From CAYUZU01 sp964448675 (lineage in GTDB: Bacteria; Planctomycetota; Phycisphaerae; UBA1845; Fen-1342): DNA of 64,000 bases. The notes under the pieces were generated by a model. It was given only the letters and a program-made list of their open reading frames with translations. It did no database searches and had not been told where the DNA came from. Both the position numbers and the translations under genes were made by a program. Positions 43,601-51,387 of the stretch are shown here, piece by piece (position 1 is the first letter of the stretch; each line of letters begins with the position of its first letter). The stretch is taken from contig CAYUZU010000002.1 of the NCBI GenBank assembly GCA_964448675.1, positions 1-64,000 on the forward strand, read 5' to 3'.

Positions 43601-45360
43601 CCATCCCCGACGAATGCGACATCGCCAGCGGCCTCAGCGCGGACTGTAACGCCAACGGCGTGCCGGACGAGTGCGACCTCGCCAGTGGCAGCAGTCTCGA
43701 CTGCAACGGCAACGGCGTCCCGGACGAGTGCGATATCGCCGGCGGGACGAGCCAGGACTGCAACCTCAACGGTGTCCCGGACGAATGCGACCTGGCCAGT
43801 GGCAGCAGCCTCGATTGCAACGGCAATGGCGTGCCGGACGAGTGTGATATTGCCGGCGGCTTCAGCGAGGACTGCAACGTCAACGGCGTCCCCGACGAGT
43901 GCGACATATCCAGTGGCCACAGCACCGACTTCAACAGCAACGGCATCCCCGACGATTGCGAGCCCGACTGCAACGGCAACGCGGTCCCCGACGACTGGGA
44001 CATCGCCACCGGCACCAGCGAGGATTGCGACCAGAACGGTGTGCCGGACGAGTGCGAAACGCCGCCGCTGCCGCGCATTCTCTTCCCGCCGGACGACCTG
44101 ACCGTCTGTGAAGGCGACGCGGTGACGCTGGAGGTACAGGCGACGTACCACCTGCCGTTGGCGTACCAGTGGCGCAAGGACGGGCAGGTGCTGAGCGGGC
44201 AGACGGGCACGACGCTCGAATTCGCCGCAGCCGCCGTGGACGACGCGGGGGCTTACGACGTGATCGTGACCTGCGACTGCGGCAGCGTGACCACGGCGGC
44301 GGGTACACTCGTGGTCGACACGGCGCCCGTGATTCACGAGCAGCCCGAGAGCGTCAGCGTACCGCGTGGCGGGGCGGTGACGTTCCACGTGCAGGCTTCC
44401 TCGTCGACGGCGCTGAACTACGAGTGGCAGAAGAACGGCACGCCGATCGCCGGGGCGACCAGCTCGGCGTACACCATTGCCGACGTGGCCTATGAGGACG
44501 CCGGCAACTACACCGTCCGCGTGATCAACGCCTGTGGCGACGTGCTGAGCGAAACGGCCGAGCTGATCGTGACGCTGCCGGCGGCGCAGGTGCCCCAGCC
44601 GGCGGACGGCGCGACGGGCGTGTCGATCAACGCCAACCTGAAGTGGCAGCTCGTCGAGGGCGCGACGGCGTACGACGTGCACTTCGGTACCGAGCCCGAT
44701 CCGCCGCTGGTCGGCCAGACCGAGAACACCGGTTGGTACATCCCGACGCTCGAATACGAGACCACCTACTACTGGAAGATCACGCCGCGCAATCCGCAGA
44801 CTGCGACCGAAGGGCCCGTCTGGTCGTTCACGACCGCGGACGAGCCGCAGCGCCCGCCGGAACCCGTGGCCGGGCCGTCGCCGGCGGACGGTGCGACGGA
44901 CGTGCCGGTCGACGTGCGGCTGGTGTGGGGAGCGGCCGAGCGCGCCCTGACGTACAAGGTCCTGATCGGCACCGAGCCGACATTGCGCAGCCGCTTCCTG
45001 GACGGCTCGACGAAGTCGACCCGCTGGCGTGGCGTGGGCAATCTGATGCCGGGCACGACCTACTACTGGCAGGTTGTCGCCGAGAACGAGCTCGGCAGCA
45101 CCTCCGGGCCGACGTGGCGCTTCACGACGGCGGACGATGACGCCGCCAGCGATGCGCCGCCGTCGCCCGGCAGCGAAACGCCGGCGGACGACCAGCCGGC
45201 GGCCGAGCAACCGAGTGATGGGCAACCCGACACCACCGGCGACAACGAGCAGACGCCGCCCGTGCTTCCCACGGCGGCGTGCCCGTCAGCGGGGCTGTTG
45301 AGCCTGGCGCTGACGCTCGTCGGCTTGTGGACCACGCGACCGCGGTCGTCTGGTCGGTGA
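40648..45360 (+). CDS. Giant secreted subtilisin (S8) with 31 Ca-binding-like repeats, Ig-like and fibronectin domains
   Basis: A 1570-residue exported serine protease. The GTG at 40648 has GGAGG seven bases upstream (a GTG three bases earlier is possible), and the signal peptide ends near VPAGVLA. The S8 catalytic triad is Asp103 (LGIWDGGGV), His134 (HATHVAGTM) and Ser371 (GTSMSSPNVSG). A KP-43-like beta domain follows, then 31 units of DCNxNGxPDECDIAxGTS (codons at 42379-44057), two Ig-like domains (VCEGDAVTLEVQATYHLPLA; VPRGGAVTFHVQASSSTALN), two fibronectin-type domains ending YYWKITPRNP and YYWQVVAENE, an acidic Pro-rich linker, and a C-terminal CPSAGLLSLALTLVGLW helix followed by arginines. 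The last part looks like a cell-surface sorting signal. The gene stands alone with its own promoter. Confidence 0.92.
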   Translation: MRYACLTALAVLLLVPAGVLADFPTILSRPEAVSYAQQRGWRVDARLADGRLVALQAIVAGVPQYRTTYNLDAADSISTDEVWPGGSGGFSLTGAGVTLGIWDGGGVRTSHIEFEGRAAQYDTPLFGGSDHATHVAGTMIGAGRYPNGAEIWSRGGAYGATLRCYDWFDDVAEMRGAAQSGVRVSNHSYGAITGWEYEYDWWLEDWYWFWYGNVNVSTTEDYRYGYYDEEARAWDQTVRTRPYLLPVKSAGNDRDDSGPAFGEPHYYFDPGSGVWKRSFVTREPDGPYDCISDAGVAKNVLTVGAVRDVVGGYSSPGSVRMTDFSGWGPTDDGRIKPDICGNGYGLLSSVYYDPFDGSESDDSYSSYSGTSMSSPNVSGALGILIQHWRAVYPNEDDMRASTLKALVLHTADECGAAPGPDYSYGWGLMNTLRAVQTIDQDLEMPETIAEFDIGDDEEISVGVLVGPQVPALRVTICWTDPAASVFNPHLNDPTPRLVNDLDLRIVGPGGTVYYPWVLDRENPSAPATTGNNSVDNVEQVMVPDPVIGSYTVTVNSASITGGAQTFSMIVTGQAPPADCNGNGVPDIEDIANGTSSDCNINGVPDECDLDEGTSSDCNNNGIPDECDISGGTSDDCNANGLPDECEIADGTAEDCNGNGVLDVCDVADGTSPDCNGNGVPDECDVSSGTSNDVNGNGIPDECEPDCNSNGIPDDWDISTGASEDCNANAIPDECDVAAGTSPDCNGNGVPDECDIADGTSEDCNNNDVPDECDIAAGTSPDCNGNGVPDGCDVRDGTSEDCNFNNVPDECEPDEDCNNNGVKDICDIGAGTSLDCNGNWVPDECDLASGTSFDCNGNGVPDECDIAGGLSADCNNNGVPDECDIAAGDSNDVNGNGIPDECEPDCNNNGIPDAWDISTGSSADCNANAIPDECDIAAGTSADCNTNGVPDECDLADGTSPDCNGNSVPDECDIAGGTSADCNGNAIPDECDIASGLSADCNANGVPDECDLASGSSLDCNGNGVPDECDIAGGTSQDCNLNGVPDECDLASGSSLDCNGNGVPDECDIAGGFSEDCNVNGVPDECDISSGHSTDFNSNGIPDDCEPDCNGNAVPDDWDIATGTSEDCDQNGVPDECETPPLPRILFPPDDLTVCEGDAVTLEVQATYHLPLAYQWRKDGQVLSGQTGTTLEFAAAAVDDAGAYDVIVTCDCGSVTTAAGTLVVDTAPVIHEQPESVSVPRGGAVTFHVQASSSTALNYEWQKNGTPIAGATSSAYTIADVAYEDAGNYTVRVINACGDVLSETAELIVTLPAAQVPQPADGATGVSINANLKWQLVEGATAYDVHFGTEPDPPLVGQTENTGWYIPTLEYETTYYWKITPRNPQTATEGPVWSFTTADEPQRPPEPVAGPSPADGATDVPVDVRLVWGAAERALTYKVLIGTEPTLRSRFLDGSTKSTRWRGVGNLMPGTTYYWQVVAENELGSTSGPTWRFTTADDDAASDAPPSPGSETPADDQPAAEQPSDGQPDTTGDNEQTPPVLPTAACPSAGLLSLALTLVGLWTTRPRSSGR
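42379..44057 (+). repeat. 31-unit, 57-bp coding repeat with a higher-order period of 11 units
   Basis: Each unit encodes about 19 residues with the core DCNxNGxPDECD, an Asp/Asn loop that could bind calcium plus a cysteine pair. Units 7, 18 and 29 are a short 13-residue variant (DVNGNGIPDECEP or a relative), each followed by a 'PDDWDISTG'-like unit. They start at 42721, 43318 and 43927, so the block has expanded by duplicating about 600 bases. Confidence 0.9.
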
Positions 45361-45379
45361 CGGGTTGTTTGGAGGGGAC

Positions 45380-45399
45380 GGCCGGCACGGAGGCCGGCC
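45380..45399. terminator. Hairpin between convergent subtilisin and GH130 genes
   Basis: GGCCGGC (45380-45386) pairs with GCCGGCC (45393-45399) around a 6-base loop, within the 105-base convergent gap. No T run follows on either strand, so it may only act as a weak or Rho-assisted terminator. Confidence 0.3.
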
Positions 45400-45465
45400 A
45401 ACTCCGCTGCGGTGCGTGCGCAGCGCCGGCAGGCGTGCCGCGCGTGGTCGGCACTGTTCGGCATT

Positions 45466-46947
45466 CTACTCCATGCGATCGAGGATCTGCGCGACGGGGG
45501 CCGTGGCGATGCTCGTGGCCGAGTCGGACATGGCGTAGGGCATGAACAGCGTTTCGTCGTGGATCAGCGCGCCGCAAGTATAGACCACGTTCGGCACATA
45601 GCCTTCGCGCTCGGTCTCGTTGGGCCGCAACAGCGGCTCGCGCAGCTGCCCGATCACGCGGCTCGGGTCCTCGCGGTCCAGCAGCATCGCCCCGATGCAG
45701 TATTCGCGCATCGGCCCCACGCCATGGGTCAGCAGCAACCAGCCCTGCTCCGTCTCCAGCGGCGAGCCGCAATTGCCGATTTGCACCAGTTCCCAGGGCT
45801 GCCGCGGCGTCTGCAGCAACTGCGCCTGATTCCAGAAGCGGATGTTGTCGGACTGCATGATGTACAGGTTCTCGCCGTCGACGCGTGAGATCATCGTGTA
45901 CTGCCCGTCGATCCGGCGCGGGAAGAGGGCGGCGCCCTTGTTCTGCGCGAACTGGCCGTTGAGCGTGTTGATCCGGAAGTGGTGGAAATCGGGCGTTTCG
46001 AGGAGCACCGGCAGGATGTCGACGCCATTGTACGCGGTGTACGTCGCGTAGTTCATCACGCTGCCGTCGTCGTCGGTGAAGCGGACGAAGCGGGCGTCCT
46101 CGATGCCCCGGCTTTCGGCCTCGCTGACCGGAAAGATGACCACCTCCGACACCTCGCAGCCCTGCGGGAAGGTCAGGTGGTAGTTCGACCGGGCCAGCCA
46201 GCGCATCCGCTCGCCCGTGTGTGCCGCCAGTTCGAGGTCGATGCCGTCGGTGTCGGCCAGCGTGATGGCGTGCACCAGCTCGAAGTAGCGGAACTCGTCA
46301 CCAAGCCGGTCCAGCACGCGGGCGCTGAAGTCGTTGTGCGCCCCCATCTCGGTGAGTTTCAACGTGAAGGTGGGTTTGTGGTAGAAGTGGTCACGGTCCT
46401 TCTTGGCCGCTTCCACATAACGCCCGACACGGTCGAAATTGATTCCGTTGCCGCCGTTGATGATGCCGGTGCGGAACGCGATCGACGACACGTGCCCCTC
46501 GCCGGTCGCGCGCAGGCTCATGATGAAGCGCAGGCCGCCGGGGGGCACGCCGCCCTGGTCCGGGTGCGGCACGATCGACGGGTTGAACAGGGCCGCCGCC
46601 TCGATCGAGTACTCCATCGTGAAGTATGCGCCGATCAGCAGTCGCCGCTCGCGTGACGTGGTGTCGGCCCGACCGAGGTACGAGGACGCCACTTCCTGGA
46701 AGTGATCCTCGAACACGGCCTCGATGTTCTTGTGGCGGCCGGCGAAGCGGTGCATGACGTCGCGCAGCCCCGCAGCAACCTGCTCGTCACCGAGACTCAG
46801 CACGCGATCCAGAATCTTCAGCACGCGCTGCTCGCCGCCGGGGGCGAACAGGCGCGTGATGACGCGGCGGTCGTCGGACAGCAGGTGCTCGGAATCCCGC
46901 GTCACCGCGATGGGCGCAGCCGTCGCCGCGGGATCAGACTTGTTCAT
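45466..46947 (-). CDS. Glycoside hydrolase family 130-like protein (glycoside phosphorylase family)
   Basis: A 493-residue cytoplasmic protein. The segments NPSIVPHPDQGGVPPGGLRF, SSIAFRTGIINGGNGI, GIEDARFVRFTDDDG, PRRIDGQYTMISRVDGENLY and GSPLETEQGWLLLTHGVGPM are the five-bladed propeller strands of GH130 (formerly DUF377), with the 'EDAR' element of the family. GH130 enzymes phosphorolyse beta-mannosides; some act as hydrolases. The ~115-residue N-terminal extension (RDSEHLLSDDRRVITRLFAP) is seen in the longer subgroup. The ATG at 46947 has GGAG eight bases upstream. Substrate specificity cannot be read. It is downstream of, and unlinked to, the S9 peptidase gene. Confidence 0.88.
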   Translation of the reverse strand: MNKSDPAATAAPIAVTRDSEHLLSDDRRVITRLFAPGGEQRVLKILDRVLSLGDEQVAAGLRDVMHRFAGRHKNIEAVFEDHFQEVASSYLGRADTTSRERRLLIGAYFTMEYSIEAAALFNPSIVPHPDQGGVPPGGLRFIMSLRATGEGHVSSIAFRTGIINGGNGINFDRVGRYVEAAKKDRDHFYHKPTFTLKLTEMGAHNDFSARVLDRLGDEFRYFELVHAITLADTDGIDLELAAHTGERMRWLARSNYHLTFPQGCEVSEVVIFPVSEAESRGIEDARFVRFTDDDGSVMNYATYTAYNGVDILPVLLETPDFHHFRINTLNGQFAQNKGAALFPRRIDGQYTMISRVDGENLYIMQSDNIRFWNQAQLLQTPRQPWELVQIGNCGSPLETEQGWLLLTHGVGPMREYCIGAMLLDREDPSRVIGQLREPLLRPNETEREGYVPNVVYTCGALIHDETLFMPYAMSDSATSIATAPVAQILDRME

Positions 46948-47039
46948 GGTGACCACTCCACACACGCATTGCGGGGCGTCTTATCGGCCGCGGGGCACCG
47001 CACCGGCGGCATCCCGTGGAGGTTATCGGCGCGTGGCGG

Positions 47040-49181
47040 TTACTCCTTCAATTCCACCGGCCCGGCCGCGAGCTCGTGCACGAGAAAGGCGTATTCGTCG
47101 CTGATCTCCTCGATGATCTTCTGCGTCGGCTTGCCGCCACCGTGGCCGGCCTTGGTCTCGATGCGGATCAGCACCGGGTTGTCGCAGCCCTGGGCGTGCT
47201 GCATCTCGGAGATGAACTTGAAGCTGTGCGACGGGACCACGCGGTCGTCGTGGTCGGCGGTGGTGGCCATGACGGCGGGGTAGCAGGTGCCCGGCACGAT
47301 GTTGTGCAGCGGGCTGTAGCTGAGCAGCACCTTGAAGTCCTCGGGGTCGTCCGGGTCGCCATAGTCGCTCTTCCATGCCCAGCCGATCGTGAACTTGTGG
47401 AAGCGCAGCATGTCCATCACGCCCACCGCCGGCAGGGCGGCGCCGAACAGGTCGGGCCGCTGGGTAATGCAGGCGCCGACCAGCAACCCGCCATTGCTGC
47501 CACCGGCGATCGCCAGCTTGCCGGAGCTCGTATAGCGATGGTGGATCAGCCACTCGCCCGCCGCAATGAAGTCGTCGAAGCAGTTCTGCTTGTTGTCGAG
47601 CCGGCCGGCGTCGTGCCAGGCCTTGCCGTACTCGCCGCCGCCGCGGATGTTCGCGATCGCATAGATTCCGCCCAGCTCGAGCCAGACGAGCCGATGCACG
47701 CGAAAGCTCGGCGTCAGCGCGGCGTTGAAGCCGCCGTAGCCGTACAGCAGCGTGGGGTTCTGGCCATCGAGCTTGATGCCCTTCTTGTGGTTGATGAACA
47801 TCGGGACGCGCGTGCCGTCCTTGCTGCGATAGAACACCTGCCGCGTGACATAGTCATCCGGGTCGAAGTCGACCGCGGGCCGGCGAAAGACCGTGCTCCC
47901 GCCCGTCTGCATGTCGTACCGGTAGATCGTGGTGGGGCTGGTGAAGCTGGTGTAGGCATAGAACGTCTCGCGGTCGTCCGGATCGCCGCCAAAGCCGCCC
48001 ACCGTGCCGAGCCCCGGTAGCTCGACGTTCCGCACGTGCTGGCCATCGGTGTCGTAGATCCGCACGACGGAATGCGCGTCCTTGAGGTACGACGCGACGA
48101 ACATGTTGTTGACCAGGTTTACGTCGCGCAGCGTCTCGTCCGCCTGGGGGATGATCTCCTGCCAGTGCTGCGGCTGCGGCGTGCGGATGTTCACCTCGAT
48201 CACGCGGCCGCGCGGGGCGTCCTTGTCGGTGAAGAACCAGAAGCGCTCACCGTCATTGCCGATGAAGGCGTACTGCGCGTCGAAGTCGGTGAGGAGGTCG
48301 ACCGTGCGGCCGCCGCCCTGGGCCAGGTTCTGGTACGCGACGCGGTTCCTCCGCTCGGTCCCCTTGGAGATCGAGATGATCAGATAGTCGCCATCGTCGG
48401 TGACAAAGGCGTTGAAGCCCCAGTCCGGCTGGTCCGGCCGGTGGTAGATGAGCTCGTCGTCGGCCTGCGGCGTGCCGAGCTTGTGGTAGTAGACTTTGGG
48501 GAAGCGGTTGATCGCCGCCAGCTCGTCGCCCTCGGGCTCGTCGTAGCGGCTGTAGTAGAAGCCGGTGCCGTCCTTGGTCCATGAAGCGCCGGAGAACTTC
48601 ACCCACTTGATGACGTCGGGCAGGTCCTCACCGGTGTCGACGTCGCGGACGCGGAACTCCTTCCAGTCGGAGCCGGCCGACGAGATCGCATAGGCCATCA
48701 GCCCGCCGCCGTCGCTGGCGTACGTTCCGGCCAGGGCCACCGTGCCGTCCTCGGACAGCGTGTTGGGGTTGATCAGGACGCGCGGCTCGGCGTCGAGCGA
48801 ATCGGCCACGTAGAGCACGGGCTGGGGCTGGAGCCCGTCGTTCTTGCTGTAGAAGTAACGGCCACCTTCCTGGCGCGGGATGCCGTAGCGCTCATAATCC
48901 CACAGGGCGGTCATGCGCTCGCGGATCGCGTCGCGGGCGGGGATCTGCTGGAGGTAGCCGAACGTCACCTCGTTCTGGGCCGCGACCCAGGCCGCGGTCT
49001 CGGGCGCGTTCAGGTCCTCGAGCCAGCGGTAGGGGTCGGCCACCTTCACCCCGTGCAGCACGTCGACCTGGTCGCTGCGGTGGGTGTCGGGGTATTGAAA
49101 CCGGCCGGTCTTGGGTGAACAGCCGACGGCGAGCGTGATGACGAGGGCGGCGGCAAAGGGCGCCAGCAGGCGAGCTCTCAT
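47040..49181 (-). CDS. Prolyl oligopeptidase-family (S9A) serine peptidase lipoprotein
   Basis: A 713-residue lipoprotein (lipobox LAVGC; ATG at 49181 with GGAG seven bases upstream). Residues about 30-105 form the N-terminal helical segment (VKVADPYRWLEDLNAPETAA), residues about 105-440 the seven-bladed propeller, and the C-terminal alpha/beta-hydrolase domain holds the triad: Ser in AIAGGSNGGLLVGA, Asp in TADHDDRVVPSHS and His in KAGHGGGKPTQK. It cleaves after proline in short peptides, probably in the periplasm since it is lipid-anchored. Full length agrees with S9A enzymes. It fits the exoprotease set of this window. Confidence 0.94.
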   Translation of the reverse strand: MRARLLAPFAAALVITLAVGCSPKTGRFQYPDTHRSDQVDVLHGVKVADPYRWLEDLNAPETAAWVAAQNEVTFGYLQQIPARDAIRERMTALWDYERYGIPRQEGGRYFYSKNDGLQPQPVLYVADSLDAEPRVLINPNTLSEDGTVALAGTYASDGGGLMAYAISSAGSDWKEFRVRDVDTGEDLPDVIKWVKFSGASWTKDGTGFYYSRYDEPEGDELAAINRFPKVYYHKLGTPQADDELIYHRPDQPDWGFNAFVTDDGDYLIISISKGTERRNRVAYQNLAQGGGRTVDLLTDFDAQYAFIGNDGERFWFFTDKDAPRGRVIEVNIRTPQPQHWQEIIPQADETLRDVNLVNNMFVASYLKDAHSVVRIYDTDGQHVRNVELPGLGTVGGFGGDPDDRETFYAYTSFTSPTTIYRYDMQTGGSTVFRRPAVDFDPDDYVTRQVFYRSKDGTRVPMFINHKKGIKLDGQNPTLLYGYGGFNAALTPSFRVHRLVWLELGGIYAIANIRGGGEYGKAWHDAGRLDNKQNCFDDFIAAGEWLIHHRYTSSGKLAIAGGSNGGLLVGACITQRPDLFGAALPAVGVMDMLRFHKFTIGWAWKSDYGDPDDPEDFKVLLSYSPLHNIVPGTCYPAVMATTADHDDRVVPSHSFKFISEMQHAQGCDNPVLIRIETKAGHGGGKPTQKIIEEISDEYAFLVHELAAGPVELKE

Positions 49182-49342
49182 GATTGATCTCCGATGCTCC
49201 ACAATCCGGGGACTGACGTTGGTCGCCGGATAACGATAATCAAAATCCGCGCGGCCCGCACGGGGGCGATTCCGGTCGGCCTGGGCGGACCGCCCGGCCC
49301 CCGCGGGCGGTACGGATTCGTAGCGGATTCTAGCGACAACCG

Positions 49343-49371
49343 TTCATTTCTCCGGGCCGAACCGCTAGACT
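49343..49371 (+). promoter_or_regulatory. Candidate promoter of aspS
   Basis: TTCATT (49343-49348) and TAGACT (49366-49371) are separated by 17 bases, with the start site about 37 bases before the aspS GTG. The -35 match is weak. Confidence 0.35.
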
Positions 49372-49414
49372 AACGAGTTTGTCTTATCGTTACCCGTGCT
49401 CAGGAGACACAGCC

Positions 49415-51217
49415 GTGCCTGTGCCTTACAACCAGCGAACGTGTTATTGTGGCGAAGTCACCAAGGCGTACGAGGGACAGTCCGTCATCGTCTGCGGCTG
49501 GGTCGATGTTCGCCGCGATCACGGCGGCATGGTCTTCATCGACCTGCGCGACCGCACCGGGCTCGTCCAGCTCAAGTGCAATCCCGACACCGACCCGGCT
49601 GCCCACAAGGTCGCCGGCCGCATTCGCAACGAGTTCTGCATCGCGGCCCGCGGCGATGTTGCCCCGCGGCCGGAGGGGCTGGTCAACCCCAACCTGGCGA
49701 CGGGCGAGATCGAGATCAACGTCCGCGAGCTCGAGATCCTCAGCGAATCGGCCACGCCGCAGTTCGAGATCGTCGACAAGCTGGACACGAACGAGGAGAC
49801 GCGGCTCAAGTACCGGGTGCTCGACCTGCGCCGCCGGCCGTTGCAGCGGGCTCTGATGATGCGGCATCGCATCAGCAAGGCGATGCGCGACTACTTCGAC
49901 GAGCACGGCTTCCTGGAGATCGAGACGCCGTTCCTCACCAAGAGCACGCCCGAGGGCGCCCGCGATTTTCTCGTGCCGGCGCGCGTGAGTCGCGGCACGT
50001 TCTACGCCCTGCCGCAATCACCGCAGCTCTTCAAGCAGATGCTGATGATGGCGGGTTTCGATCGCTACGTGCAGATCGTGCGGTGTTTCCGCGACGAGGA
50101 TCTACGGGCCGATCGCCAGCCGGAATTCACCCAGCTCGATATGGAAATGTCCTTTGTCCAGCCTGAGGATGTAATGGACATCATCGAAGGGTGTCTGGCG
50201 CGCGTGATGAAGGAGATTCACGGGATCGACATCCCCACACCATTCCCGCGCATGACGTACGAAGAGGCGATGCGCGATTATGGTATCGACCGGCCCGACA
50301 CGCGCTACGACCTCAGGATCCGCGACGTGAGCGACGTCGCGCGGCAGATGGAGTTCAAGGTATTCACCTCGGCGCTCGATGCGGGCGGCGTGGTGCGCTG
50401 TATCCGCTACCCTGGCGGGGCCGAGATGACCCGCAAGGAAACCGATACGCTGACCGATGACCTCAAGGGGATCGGCGCGGGCGGACTGCCACTGGTCAAG
50501 GTCGCCGAAGAAAGCGGGGCAGTTGTCTTCCAGACCGGCATCGCGAAGTTCTTTGACGAGAAGGGCACGGCGGCCATGTGTGCCGCGACCGGGGCCGAGC
50601 CCGGTGACATCCTGTTCTTCGCGGCGGACAGCGAAGCAAACGTCTGCAAGTACCTGTCGTGGCTGCGCGAGACGGTGGCCAGGCGGCGCGGGCTGATTCC
50701 CAAGGACCAGTGGAACTTCCTGTGGGTGGTCGAGTTTCCCATGTTCGAGTATAGCGAGGAAGACGGCCGCTATTACGCGATGCACCATCCCTTCACCGCG
50801 CCGCGGGACGAGGACGTCGACAAGCTCGAGGCCGACCCCGCCGCGTGCCGGGCCAAGGCTTACGATGTCGTGCTCAACGGGATCGAATTGGGCGGCGGCA
50901 GCATCCGTATCCACCGCAGCGATGTGCAGCAGCGCGTCTTCGAGTTGCTGGAGCTCACGCCGCAAGAGCAGGAAATGAAGTTCGGCTTCCTGCTGCGGGC
51001 GTTGAAGTATGGCCCGCCGCCGCACGGTGGCATCGCGCTGGGGCTGGACCGCATGGTGATGCTGCTGGCGGGGTTGGACAACATCCGCGACACGATTGCG
51101 TTCCCCAAGACGGCGCGGGCCACCTGCCTGCTGACCGACGCACCGGGCACGGTCGCGGAAATGCAGCTCGGCGAGTTGGGGCTGAATATCGTGTCGCCGC
51201 AGAAAGAGAAGAAGTGA
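49415..51217 (+). CDS. aspS: Aspartyl-tRNA synthetase
   Basis: A 600-residue class IIb synthetase. The GTG at 49415 (translated MPVPYNQRTCYCGEV) has AGGAG eight bases upstream; a 12-residue upstream extension is rejected. The N-terminal OB fold carries VIVCGWVDVRRDHGGMVFID for anticodon binding. Catalytic motif 2 is FRDEDLRADRQPEFTQLD, and motif 3 is GGIALGLDRMVMLLAG. The bacterial GAD insertion lies between them (about 300-420). Whether it also charges tRNA-Asn cannot be read from the sequence. It precedes purH after 170 bases that contain a palindrome and a heptamer array. Confidence 0.97.
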   Translation: MPVPYNQRTCYCGEVTKAYEGQSVIVCGWVDVRRDHGGMVFIDLRDRTGLVQLKCNPDTDPAAHKVAGRIRNEFCIAARGDVAPRPEGLVNPNLATGEIEINVRELEILSESATPQFEIVDKLDTNEETRLKYRVLDLRRRPLQRALMMRHRISKAMRDYFDEHGFLEIETPFLTKSTPEGARDFLVPARVSRGTFYALPQSPQLFKQMLMMAGFDRYVQIVRCFRDEDLRADRQPEFTQLDMEMSFVQPEDVMDIIEGCLARVMKEIHGIDIPTPFPRMTYEEAMRDYGIDRPDTRYDLRIRDVSDVARQMEFKVFTSALDAGGVVRCIRYPGGAEMTRKETDTLTDDLKGIGAGGLPLVKVAEESGAVVFQTGIAKFFDEKGTAAMCAATGAEPGDILFFAADSEANVCKYLSWLRETVARRRGLIPKDQWNFLWVVEFPMFEYSEEDGRYYAMHHPFTAPRDEDVDKLEADPAACRAKAYDVVLNGIELGGGSIRIHRSDVQQRVFELLELTPQEQEMKFGFLLRALKYGPPPHGGIALGLDRMVMLLAGLDNIRDTIAFPKTARATCLLTDAPGTVAEMQLGELGLNIVSPQKEKK

Positions 51218-51282
51218 GGCGGCAGCCGGGCCGGCTTTGCGTGGAATCCGAGCCGCGACCGGAAGGGAGTGGGCAGCACGGT

Positions 51283-51328
51283 AGGGTGGGCTCCGCCCGC
51301 CGAGTATCCGGCGGGTGAAACCCACCCT
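51283..51328. repeat. Palindromic element (REP/MITE-like) between aspS and purH
   Basis: Outer arms AGGGTGGG (51283-51290) and CCCACCCT (51321-51328) enclose inner arms CCCGCCG (51296-51302) and CGGCGGG (51309-51315) with a 6-base loop. Elements with a GTAGGGTGGGC...GCCCACCCTAC frame are widespread intergenic repeats in environmental bacteria. A heptamer array follows 10 bases later. Confidence 0.75.
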
Positions 51329-51338
51329 GCATGGCTCG

Positions 51339-51369
51339 ACTGATGACTGATAACTGACAACTGACGACT
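51339..51369 (+). repeat. Heptameric tandem repeat upstream of purH
   Basis: Four consecutive 7-base units of the form ACTGAyr (first unit ACTGATG, third unit ACTGACA), then a partial ACT, end 18 bases before the purH start codon. The period is exactly seven. Confidence 0.75.
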
Positions 51370-51387
51370 CCACCGGATGGAGGAATC

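Noticed and set aside
42379..44057. Possible CRISPR array because of regular repeats
   Set aside because: The 57-base units are contiguous, in frame, without unique spacers, and encode a coherent Cys/Asp repeat inside a protease gene.
40567..45225. A 1552-codon minus-strand frame opposite the subtilisin gene
   Set aside because: It is a repeated VALVRDAVAVAVEA pattern produced by the antisense of the 31-unit repeat.
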